64,000 bases of DNA from an uncultured Clostridia bacterium. GTDB taxonomy: Bacteria; Bacillota; Clostridia; Oscillospirales; Oscillospiraceae. The notes beneath the pieces were generated by a model that worked only from the letters and a program-made list of their open reading frames with translations, searched no databases and was not told where the DNA came from. Made by a program: the position numbers and the translations under genes. Positions within the stretch are counted from its first letter, which is position 1; each line of letters opens with the position of its first letter. Positions 42,110 to 48,961 of this stretch are shown here, piece after piece. Where the stretch lies: assembly GCA_947170435.1 (NCBI GenBank), contig CAMVTO010000002.1:1-64000 (forward strand). Direction: 5' to 3'.

Positions 42110-43033
42110 TCAGAACGAAACCAGTTCCTCCTGAGGCTTCTCACAGGGCTTGACGTCCTCTACATAGAGGATCGGGCCGTCGCCCTGATAGGCCTCGAAG
42201 TATTCTTTTTTACACACGGCGGTCACGTCGATCCAGTCGCGGTTCTTGTACTGCGCCAGCGTGTCGCCGCGGGCGACCACACCGAGGAACTGGGTGTCGT
42301 TGGCGCAGCAGACCATGGCGAAGCGGCCGGGAACATAGGTGCCGGGGTACTTCTTCGAGTGGCACATGATCATCTTCATGCGCACGCGCTTGCCGTCGTA
42401 GTGCTCGGGGTGATCCATTGCGTCCACATACCAGACGCCGAAGTCCTCGTCGGGAATTTCGATCAGCTCCTGTGTCACGTCAAAGGGGCACTCGTCGCCG
42501 GTGAGGTAGTTCTCAGTGTTGCCATCCTCGAAGTCGATGAACATATCCGCGCGGCGGTTGACCATGCGCAGGTTGCGCTTGCGCAGCTGCTCCGCCACAT
42601 CGGGCGTGCAGCGGTTGAATACCAGCATGTCGGCGTTCTTGATCTTCTCCATCATCAGCTGGCCCATGTTGCGGGACATGACGTCGAAACTGGGGCCGTA
42701 GACGAAGGTCATGATCTGGTACAGGATCCAGTTCGCGGGCAGCTCGTTGAACTGCTCAAAAGGCCACATGCCGTTGTACTCGATCAGCACCTGCCGGGGA
42801 TGGTGCTTCTTTTCCAACTTTTTGAGGTTCTCTTTGGTGAACTGCTCCAAATCGTCGAGCATCTCGACGGTGACGTTCTGCATGGCGTCGATGTCGTACT
42901 CCTCGTCGCCCTCCTCGCAGCAGATCAAAAGCGTCTTATCCTGCTTGGCAAAGCCGTCCCGCAAAATACCGTTGATGAAATTCGTCTTGCCGCCATCCAG
43001 AAAGCCGGTGACGGCGTAAACAGGGATATCCAT
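42110..43033 (-). CDS. CobW/G3E-type GTPase
   Basis: 307 aa. Walker A in TGFLDGGKTNF; the intermediate region has IEYNGMWP in place of the usual ExxG. The C-terminal 100 residues form a separate domain (WYVDAMDHPEHYDGKRVRM). It lies 6 bp after the His-rich CobW gene. Such GTPases deliver metal ions to proteins; the metal is not identifiable here. Confidence 0.85.
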   Translation of the reverse strand: MDIPVYAVTGFLDGGKTNFINGILRDGFAKQDKTLLICCEEGDEEYDIDAMQNVTVEMLDDLEQFTKENLKKLEKKHHPRQVLIEYNGMWPFEQFNELPANWILYQIMTFVYGPSFDVMSRNMGQLMMEKIKNADMLVFNRCTPDVAEQLRKRNLRMVNRRADMFIDFEDGNTENYLTGDECPFDVTQELIEIPDEDFGVWYVDAMDHPEHYDGKRVRMKMIMCHSKKYPGTYVPGRFAMVCCANDTQFLGVVARGDTLAQYKNRDWIDVTAVCKKEYFEAYQGDGPILYVEDVKPCEKPQEELVSF

Positions 43034-43039
43034 AGTTGA

Positions 43040-44272
43040 TTACACTCCAAACAGCTCTTTGAGCTTGTCTTCCTTCAGCTCCGCGCCGATGACGCACAGA
43101 CGGCCGGTGACGTCCGCCGTGCCCTCGCGCACCTCGTGCTCCTCGGGAACGTAGTCGAAGTGCAGCCACTTGCCGTCGCCGCCGCTGACAATGCCCTTGC
43201 AGCGCACGATCTTGCCGTAGTCGCCGGAATCCAGCGCGGTGAGGATGCGCTCCAGCTCAGCGGCGGGGAAGCTCTTCGGCGTCTCCACACCCCAGTCGGT
43301 AAATACTTCGTCGGCATCGTGGCCGTGGTGATGGTGATGATGGTGGTGACCATGCTCGTCATGCTCATCGTGGTCATGATGGTGTTCGTGCTCGTCATGG
43401 TCGTGATGATGGTGTTCGTGCTCGTCATCCTCATCGTGATGGTGGCAGCAATGCTCGGACGGGTCAAAGGCGCGCAGCATCGCGGCGGCCTCGGCAGGGG
43501 TCTTGGCCTCGGCCTCGATCTTCGCCGCCAACTCCTCCAGCGCCGCCTTCATCTTGCCATGATGATGCTCATGGTCGTGGTGATGATGGCAGGAGCAATC
43601 GGGATCGTCGCACTCGTCATCGTCAAACTCCTCGTGCTCCATGATCTCCTTGAGCTCATGGATGAAGTCGGCGCTGGTGCGCTCCATGGACGCGAGGATC
43701 TGCTTGCCGTCCACCTGCTCCCACGGGGTGGTGATGATGGTGGCGGTGGCGTTGTGCTCGCGCAGCAGCGTAACCGCGGCGTTGATCTTCTCCTCGCTCA
43801 GCTTGCCCGTGCGGGAGAGGATGATGCAGCCCGCGTGCTCCACCTGATTGTTGAAGAACTCGCCGAAATTCTTCATGTAGACCTTGCACTTGCTGGCGTC
43901 GGCGACGGTGATGAAGCTGTTGAGAACGATCTCCTTGTCCTCTTTCGCGACGTCCTCCACCGCGCGGATCACGTCGGAGAGCTTGCCGACGCCGCTCGGC
44001 TCGATGACGATGCGATCGGGATTATACTTGGCCTGTACGTCCTTGAGCGCCTCGCCGAAGTCGCCCACCAGCGAGCAGCAGATGCAGCCGCTGGACATTT
44101 CGGAAATCTGCACGCCGGTGCCCTGCAAAAAGCCGCCGTCGATGCTGATCTCGCCGAACTCGTTTTCGATCAGGACGATCTTCTCGCCCTGGTAGGCCTC
44201 CTCCAGCAGCTTCTTGATCAGCGTGGTCTTGCCTGCGCCCAGAAAGCCGGAGATAATATCAATTTTTGCCAT
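43040..44272 (-). CDS. His-rich CobW/ZNG1-family GTPase metallochaperone
   Basis: 410 aa. SGFLGAGKTTLI (Walker A), ENEFGEISIDG, the metal-binding GCICC motif, and after about residue 220 two His/Asp/Glu-rich tracts (CSCHHHHDHEHHH and a longer one at 275-320) before the CobW C-terminal domain. The His tracts suggest storage or sensing of Zn, Ni or Co. First gene of the pair, with its own promoter. No Zur-type operator was recognised. Confidence 0.9.
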   Translation of the reverse strand: MAKIDIISGFLGAGKTTLIKKLLEEAYQGEKIVLIENEFGEISIDGGFLQGTGVQISEMSSGCICCSLVGDFGEALKDVQAKYNPDRIVIEPSGVGKLSDVIRAVEDVAKEDKEIVLNSFITVADASKCKVYMKNFGEFFNNQVEHAGCIILSRTGKLSEEKINAAVTLLREHNATATIITTPWEQVDGKQILASMERTSADFIHELKEIMEHEEFDDDECDDPDCSCHHHHDHEHHHGKMKAALEELAAKIEAEAKTPAEAAAMLRAFDPSEHCCHHHDEDDEHEHHHHDHDEHEHHHDHDEHDEHGHHHHHHHHGHDADEVFTDWGVETPKSFPAAELERILTALDSGDYGKIVRCKGIVSGGDGKWLHFDYVPEEHEVREGTADVTGRLCVIGAELKEDKLKELFGV

Positions 44273-44314
44273 GTTGTTCGCTTCCTTTGTCCTTAATTTT
44301 GAAACAGCAAACGT

Positions 44315-44343
44315 ATTGTACTCTGCCGAATTTGATTTTGCAA
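44315..44343 (-). promoter_or_regulatory. Promoter of the CobW-type GTPase pair
   Basis: Minus strand TTGCAA, 17-bp spacer, TACAAT. Confidence 0.65.
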
Positions 44344-44359
44344 GTGGTTCGCAAATTGT

Positions 44360-45640
44360 TTACAAATTTTCTTTTTTCCCGCGCCTGGCTCGCAGCAGCC
44401 TGTAAAGCTCCTCTGTGGCGAGCCGCGCCTTGGCGACGGGAACGCTGCCCTTCGGGAAGCAGTAATACTGCGTCTCGGTGTCGCCGATGCAGATCATGTC
44501 GCCCAATTCGTACCAGTAGTAGTCGGCGTAGAGGCTGTAGCACTGCTTGGCGGGACGCGCAAAGTGCAGCTTGCCATCGCAACCGTCCAGCGTGAAGCCG
44601 GTTAAGTCGTGAACCAGCCGTCCGGAGCCGACCTTGTAGATCGCCTTGAAGTCCACCAGCATACCGATCTCCACCTCGGCGTCGAGGCGGTACGTCCCTG
44701 CTTCGATCTCGCGACGCACCTGCTCCCGCTCCCAGGCGTACCAGTCGGGGATATGAGGAAACTCGGTCTCGCCGTTGAGGGCGCGCAGCCGCCCCAGCGT
44801 GTCCAGCTCATACTCCTTGCCGCAGCGGTGGCAGACAAAGCGCGTGCCCTTGCCCTCGGTCTCGCTCTCGGCACCGCAGTGAGCGCACTTGTAGAGAATG
44901 CGGTGCAGTCCGTCGGCGCGAAACGGCTCGTTGATTTCGATATGGTTTTTCTCCTGCCAGGCGAAGCTGTCGAAGGAGAACATCTCGTCGAGGATCGCGT
45001 CCAACTCCGCGACGGACTTCTGCTGCACCTCCTCCCGCGTCAGCAGGCCGCGCACGGTGGCAGACACGGCAACGTCCCGCTTTTGCAGGCAGTTGTAGAG
45101 CGGGTCACGGGCGAACGCGCCCTCGGTCAGCACGCCGACCACCGGTACGTCCAGCCGCTTGAGCATGACGCCGAGCCTGCGCGGCAGCGGCGTGGCGCGT
45201 CCGTCAAAGCTGTAGCTTGCTTCGGGGTAGAGCAGCACGCTGCACTGTTCCTCCCGCAGCGCGTGGCGCATGTCCGCAATCAGCGACACGTCGGTGACGA
45301 ACTTGTTCGTCGGGATGCATCCGATCCCCCGCATGACGCCCTCCTTGCCCACAAAACCGTCGGAGGTGCAGACGATGCAGTAGGGCGTTTTGCGGAAGAT
45401 TTCCGCTGCGATCTCCAGGTCGATGAAGCTGGAGTGGTTCATCAGAATGAGGTACGGCCCGTCGCCCACGGCGTCCATGCGTTCGGTTTTGCAGGTGAAG
45501 TGCGCGTTTTTCAGGTCGCCCGCCGTGGCAAGGCGGAACGCGGTGCGCAGCAGGGGGTTGGGCCGGCGCGGCGGCTTGTGCGCCGGATGGGGCAGGCGCA
45601 CCACCTCTTCGTAGGGCAGCACTTTGGTCTTGATTTTCAT
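44360..45640 (-). CDS. Lysophospholipid acyltransferase-family protein with zinc ribbon
   Basis: 426 aa. Residues about 60-230 are a PlsC-like acyltransferase: catalytic LILMNHSSFIDLE (HX4D), YPEASYSFDG and later motifs. Then a Cys4 zinc ribbon (CAHCGAESETEGKGTRFVCHRCGKEY) and a roughly 130-residue C-terminal domain of unknown role. I use the ATG at 45640 (GTGAGG upstream) rather than the ORF-track ATG 15 nt earlier. A lysophosphatidic-acid acyltransferase role is suggested by motif only; the zinc-ribbon extension is unlike ordinary PlsC. Confidence 0.85.
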   Translation of the reverse strand: MKIKTKVLPYEEVVRLPHPAHKPPRRPNPLLRTAFRLATAGDLKNAHFTCKTERMDAVGDGPYLILMNHSSFIDLEIAAEIFRKTPYCIVCTSDGFVGKEGVMRGIGCIPTNKFVTDVSLIADMRHALREEQCSVLLYPEASYSFDGRATPLPRRLGVMLKRLDVPVVGVLTEGAFARDPLYNCLQKRDVAVSATVRGLLTREEVQQKSVAELDAILDEMFSFDSFAWQEKNHIEINEPFRADGLHRILYKCAHCGAESETEGKGTRFVCHRCGKEYELDTLGRLRALNGETEFPHIPDWYAWEREQVRREIEAGTYRLDAEVEIGMLVDFKAIYKVGSGRLVHDLTGFTLDGCDGKLHFARPAKQCYSLYADYYWYELGDMICIGDTETQYYCFPKGSVPVAKARLATEELYRLLRARRGKKENL

Positions 45641-45731
45641 GGAAAGCATCCTCACAGGCTCAAATTTGCGTTCATCATACTACAGTGCGGAACAGCGGAC
45701 AAGCGGAAAGATAAAAAATGCAAAAATTTTC

Positions 45732-45760
45732 TTGACAAAGCGCACAGTATCTGCTAGACT
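45732..45760 (+). promoter_or_regulatory. Promoter of the tRNA-Thr/Tyr pair
   Basis: TTGACA, 17-bp spacer, TAGACT, 17 bp before tRNA-Thr. Confidence 0.85.
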
Positions 45761-45777
45761 AAATGAGCTGTGGAAAT

Positions 45778-45853
45778 GCTGGTATAGCTCAGTTGGTAGA
45801 GCAGCTGATTTGTAATCAGCAGGTCGGGGGTTCGAGTCCGTCTACCAGCTCCA
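45778..45853 (+). tRNA. tRNA-Thr (TGT)
   Basis: 76 nt. Acceptor GCTGGTA/TACCAGC, anticodon arm CTGAT-TTGTAAT-CAG-type giving TGT, T-arm with GGTTCGAGTCC, encoded CCA. Confidence 0.95.
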
Positions 45854-45882
45854 TAAACCTCTCAAAGCAGCGAATTGAATAT

Positions 45883-45967
45883 GGGGGAATTCCCGAGTGG
45901 CCAAAGGGGGCAGACTGTAAATCTGTTGTCAGTGACTTCGGTGGTTCGAATCCACCTTCCCCCACCA
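45883..45967 (+). tRNA. tRNA-Tyr (GTA)
   Basis: 85 nt with long variable arm. Acceptor GGGGGAA/TTCCCCC, anticodon loop CTGTAAAT giving GTA, T-arm GGTGGTTCGAATCCACC, encoded CCA. Confidence 0.95.
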
Positions 45968-46045
45968 AACTGGAATCATCCGAACATCGTGTCAATCGGC
46001 GCGGCGTTCGGATTTTCCGTTTCTCGAAGCAGTATTGCGCTATAA

Positions 46046-46085
46046 CAAAAACGGCACCCGTCTGGCAAGGACGGGTGCCGTTTTT
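46046..46085 (+). terminator. Terminator after the tRNA pair
   Basis: AAAAACGGCACCCGTC / GACGGGTGCCGTTTTT. Confidence 0.9.
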
Positions 46086-46198
46086 GCGTTTAAGCCTTGG
46101 ACTGCTGAGCCTTCCAAGACGCAAACTCCGTGCGCCGTGTGGTGGTTGGAGGGACAGGAGGAAGCTAAGTTGTTTTATGGCGCGCTTGCGGGCGGCAA

Positions 46199-46238
46199 AA
46201 AAGCAGACGCCGAAGATTCTTCAGCGTCTGCTTTTTAT
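46199..46238. terminator. Second hairpin after the tRNA pair
   Basis: AAAAAGCAGACGC / GCGTCTGCTTTTT around AGATTCTTCA-type loop. Confidence 0.75.
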
Positions 46239-46582
46239 AGAGCAGTAATATAGAAAACAATCAAAACACGGACACACGGCCTAACTCGCATTAGGATGAC
46301 AACGAGAAAACACGACATATAGAGGCGCGTAACAGACCCCTATGCGATAAAAGTTGACGACAGTATTATCCAAAATACTGAAATAAGTTAACGATTGCAG
46401 TTCTTATTGTATGGGGATTAGGACACACCTAATCCCGTGCTTTTCACCGTCGGCAATATAATCGTTGCTCGTAGCTTATGGTTTCTCTACACCTACCATG
46501 CTACGCTAATTCCGGGCAACATTGGATAACCCCTTGACAATCCGCGTACAATAACGCCATTCTCAACCAAGGGAGGTATGGC
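46239..46582. other. Upstream region of recombinase 2
   Basis: No gene. Contains the perfect dyad GGGATTAGG-acaca-CCTAATCCC (46416-46438), a candidate operator. The last 60 bp resemble the sequence upstream of recombinase 1 (TTGAC...CGTACAATAACGCCATT). Confidence 0.5.
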
Positions 46583-47419
46583 ATGACGATAACAAAAGAA
46601 GACCTGACCGCGTATCGCGCCCACTTGCGGTCCGAAGAACGCAGCGCCGCGACCGTCGCGAAGTACCTGCACGATGTAGCCGCATTTGCGCTATGGCTGA
46701 ACGATACGCCGCTGACCAAGGAAGCTGCCGCGGACTGGAAGCAAGAGCTATTGCGCCGCGGACAAGCTCCTGCGACTGTCAACGCCGCTTTGGCGGCGCT
46801 CAACGGGCTGTTCCGGTTTCTCGGACGCGATGACTGTCGCGTGCGGTTCCTCAAGGTCCAGAGGCGCGCATTCCGGGACGAATCCAAAGAGCTGTCACAG
46901 GGCGAATACACCGCGCTCGTCAATACCGCAAGGGCGCAAGGCAAAGCACGCCTCGCGCTGCTCATCGAGACCATCGGCGGCACGGGCATCCGCGTCAGCG
47001 AGGTCGCGTATATCACGGTCGAGGCGGCACAGAGAGGGCGCGCGGAAATCGCACTCAAGGGCAAAATCCGCACGATTCTCCTGCCCGCGAAGCTCTGCCG
47101 AAAGCTGCTCAAGTACGCCAAGACGCAGGGTATCACAAGCGGCGCCATCTTCCGCACCGCAACCGGCAAGCCGCTCTCGCGGCGCCAGATTTGGGGCGAG
47201 ATGAAGGCCATCTGCAAGGCGGCGGGTGTGGAACCGAGCAAGGTATTCCCGCACAACCTGCGACACCTGTTCGCGGTGGCGTTTTATCGCGTGAGCCGTG
47301 ACATTGTGAAGCTCGCGGACGTACTGGGGCACAGCTCCATTGAAACGACGCGCATCTACCTCATGACGACAGAAAAAGAACACCAACGGCAGCTTGACCG
47401 GCTGCGATTGGTGTCGTAG
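46583..47419 (+). CDS. Tyrosine recombinase (XerC/D-like), probable invertase of cassette 2
   Basis: 278 aa, paralogue of the gene at 26756 with the same catalytic motifs (TGIRVSEVAY, FPHNLRHLF, GHSSIETTRIYL). The catalytic half is nearly identical between the two, while differences cluster in the N-terminal core-binding half. GGGAGG before the ATG. The stop codon is 1 bp from the left inverted repeat of the invertible segment. Same enzyme class as the recombinases that flip promoters in gut bacteria. Confidence 0.92.
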   Translation: MTITKEDLTAYRAHLRSEERSAATVAKYLHDVAAFALWLNDTPLTKEAAADWKQELLRRGQAPATVNAALAALNGLFRFLGRDDCRVRFLKVQRRAFRDESKELSQGEYTALVNTARAQGKARLALLIETIGGTGIRVSEVAYITVEAAQRGRAEIALKGKIRTILLPAKLCRKLLKYAKTQGITSGAIFRTATGKPLSRRQIWGEMKAICKAAGVEPSKVFPHNLRHLFAVAFYRVSRDIVKLADVLGHSSIETTRIYLMTTEKEHQRQLDRLRLVS

Positions 47420-47420
47420 G

Positions 47421-47439
47421 ACGGAATACACATTCCGTT
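47421..47439 (+). repeat. Left inverted repeat of invertible segment 2
   Basis: ACGGAATACACATTCCGTT; arms CGGAAT/ATTCCG around ACAC. Confidence 0.9.
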
Positions 47440-47486
47440 ATATGCTCCAAGCGGAAAAATAGTGACATAGACACTATTACATAATC

Positions 47487-47515
47487 TTTATACCACATAA
47501 TCCCCAGCTATGCAA
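47487..47515 (-). promoter_or_regulatory. Invertible promoter, cassette 2
   Basis: Minus strand TTGCAT, 17-bp spacer, TATAAA. In the present orientation it would make RNA antisense to the recombinase 3' end. Confidence 0.8.
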
Positions 47516-47585
47516 TACTTTTTTATCAATATGAGCGCAAAAATCTAAGCCCCGCGGCTTAAAAAACCGCCAGGCTTACTTCAGT

Positions 47586-47628
47586 GCACCCTTTTGTTCC
47601 CATTCGCGGAACAAGAGGGTGCTTTTTT
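47586..47628 (+). terminator. Terminator inside invertible segment 2
   Basis: GCACCCTTTTGTTCC / GGAACAAGAGGGTGC then TTTTTT. Confidence 0.9.
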
Positions 47629-47663
47629 GTGTTTTGAGGGGGCTTTGGGTGCTTCGCCCTGTC

Positions 47664-47682
47664 AACGGAATGTGTATTCCGT
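47664..47682 (-). repeat. Right inverted repeat of invertible segment 2
   Basis: AACGGAATGTGTATTCCGT, exact reverse complement of 47421-47439. Confidence 0.9.
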
Positions 47683-47701
47683 GACAAGGAGATGCTGACC
47701 C

Positions 47702-48193
47702 ATGGCTCACACCACCGCCCGCCTTGACCTGACCGGACAGCGCTTCGGAAAGCTCACCGTCGTCGCGCCCGCCGAGAATATCGGACGGCGCACCGCTTGG
47801 CTGTGCCGGTGCGACTGCGGCGGCGAGCGCATCGTCAAGACCGTACACCTCCGCGAGGGCAAGGTCACGAGCTGCGGCTGTGCCAAAGAAAAGCACAGCG
47901 CAAGCGCACTGGGCCTGCACTATGTCGACGGCACCTGCGTCGAGATGCTGCGCGCGAACACCAAGCGCCGCAATAACAAGAGCGGCGTGGTCGGCGTGGT
48001 GTGGAGACCGGCGCGCCGCAGATGGCAGGCGAGCATCATGTTCAAGGGCACGCGCCACAACCTCGGCATGTACGCCCAATTCGACGACGCGGCAAAGGCG
48101 CGGCGGGAGGCCGAAGCGCTGTACTACGGCTCGTTTCTCGCGGACTTCGACGCGAAGCGGGCTATGACCGAACCGGCGGGAGCCGGGTCGTAA
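47702..48193 (+). CDS. AP2/ERF-domain protein with zinc-ribbon-like N-terminus
   Basis: 163 aa. RLDLTGQRFGKLTVVAPAENIG, WLCRCDCGGER and VTSCGC form the Cys-rich N-terminal module; NKSGVVGVVWRPARRRWQASIMFKGTRHNLG is the AP2 domain. Very similar to the gene at 28076. AAGGAG before the ATG, 20 bp after the right inverted repeat, so it is the first gene transcribed when the switch is ON. No nuclease motif is visible. Confidence 0.83.
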   Translation: MAHTTARLDLTGQRFGKLTVVAPAENIGRRTAWLCRCDCGGERIVKTVHLREGKVTSCGCAKEKHSASALGLHYVDGTCVEMLRANTKRRNNKSGVVGVVWRPARRRWQASIMFKGTRHNLGMYAQFDDAAKARREAEALYYGSFLADFDAKRAMTEPAGAGS

Positions 48194-48213
48194 CCATAGA
48201 ATTATAATAGGAA

Positions 48214-48367
48214 GGATGTGATACTCAGGCAAAAGCGTGGCAGTTCAGCGGGGCGCACCCGCTTGTCGTCGGGTTTGGTTGCGCAGACCGACGACGGCGG
48301 GAGAATGTGCCGGAGCTTCATCGGGGGGACTACGTAGACCGATAAGGTACGCCGTTCGCGCGCGAGA
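48214..48367 (+). ncRNA. Conserved structured RNA upstream of riboswitch array 2 (unknown class)
   Basis: Second copy of the element at 29277-29430, with stem GTCGTCGG / CCGACGAC (48265-48295) and the same GTTTGGTTGCGCAGA loop; GCGGG/CCCGC hairpin also kept. Confidence 0.6.
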
Positions 48368-48375
48368 CAACAAAA

Positions 48376-48464
48376 TGTACACCGCAAAACCGGGGAAATC
48401 CGGCGACGCAAAGGCAGGAGGCTAAGGGGCGCAAGCTCTATGCTCGTCCGCCCGCCAGATATGG
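48376..48464 (+). promoter_or_regulatory. c-di-GMP-I-like riboswitch aptamer 2a
   Basis: GCAAAACCGG-gGAAAt-CCGGCGACGCAAAG, then GGAGGCTAAG, a short P3 and CTCTATG. CAAAGCC reads CAAAGGC. Confidence 0.65.
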
Positions 48465-48603
48465 CGTCTTCACTCAGCAAAGCCGTCGAAAGGCGGCGAC
48501 GCAAAGCCGCGTGTTGGGAAACCGCACGCTTAGGAGGCTAAGACCTTATGCCTATTACTGTGCAAGGGAGGCAAAGGTTATGCTCGTCCGGCTGCCGAAG
48601 ATA
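48464..48603 (+). promoter_or_regulatory. c-di-GMP-I-like riboswitch aptamer 2b
   Basis: Best match in the window. P1 CTTC/GAAG, GCAAAGCCG-tCGAAAg-CGGCGACGCAAAGCC, inserted hairpin GCGTG...CACGC, GGCTAAG, P3 ACC...GGT, then TATG and CGGCTGCCG, in the order of the GEMM-I consensus. Confidence 0.75.
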
Positions 48604-48818
48604 TGATATCTTCTTTAGCAAACCCGCTGAAAAGCGGCGACGCAAAGCCAGAGCCCCTGTCGGAACAAACCGTATCCCCGTCTTTATCCGAGCAGAACCC
48701 AACGAAGTGGTTCTGCGAGGAAGAGGAGGGGCAACGAAGCGATACGCAGTTTTCGCCGCAAGGCGGAAACGGAGCGAGCGCAGTTTGACCCGACGAGGCC
48801 GTTCGGCCGCCGGGGATC
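48604..48818 (+). promoter_or_regulatory. c-di-GMP-I-like riboswitch aptamer 2c, interrupted
   Basis: AGCAAACCCGC-tgaaaa-GCGGCGACGCAAAGCCAGAG matches aptamer 1c, but where 1c continues with GGCTACGG this copy has about 130 bp of inserted repeat before GGCCGTTCGGCCGCCGG resumes. Probably non-functional. 48819-48961 contains the shared GC-rich hairpins before the gene. Confidence 0.55.
48721..48799 (-). repeat. Dispersed repeat, copy 2 (inside aptamer 2c)
   Basis: Inverted relative to 37606-37684; core AGCGATACGCAGTTTTCGCC. Confidence 0.6.
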
Positions 48819-48961
48819 TTTGCCTCCGCAAGAAGGAAGGGGACCCGTTTTGCATCCGCCGCCCATCGGGCGTGATGCGTTTCGCATGACACCGCCGGGA
48901 GGCGGCGGCAAGCCGGAAAACCGGAAATTTTGAAATTGCAAAGAAAGGAAGTACAAACAAG

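Larger units (their letters stand above)
47421..47682. other. Putative invertible promoter segment, cassette 2 (OFF orientation)
   Basis: 262 bp bounded by perfect 19-bp inverted repeats. Inside are a leftward promoter, a small dyad ATAGTG/CACTAT near the left end, and a rightward terminator, and no gene. Inversion would place the promoter about 200 bp upstream of the AP2 gene at 47702, reading into it. Confidence 0.85.

Noticed and set aside
43136-44296. 386-aa plus-strand ORF rich in Val/Met
   Set aside because: Complement of the His-rich CobW gene.
45778-45967. tRNA-Thr/Tyr as an integration site for cassette 2
   Set aside because: No duplicate of either tRNA 3' end was found near 52.7-53.1 kb and no integrase of the att type flanks cassette 2.
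46035-46253. 72-aa ORF after the tRNA pair
   Set aside because: It spans two terminator hairpins and has no ribosome site.
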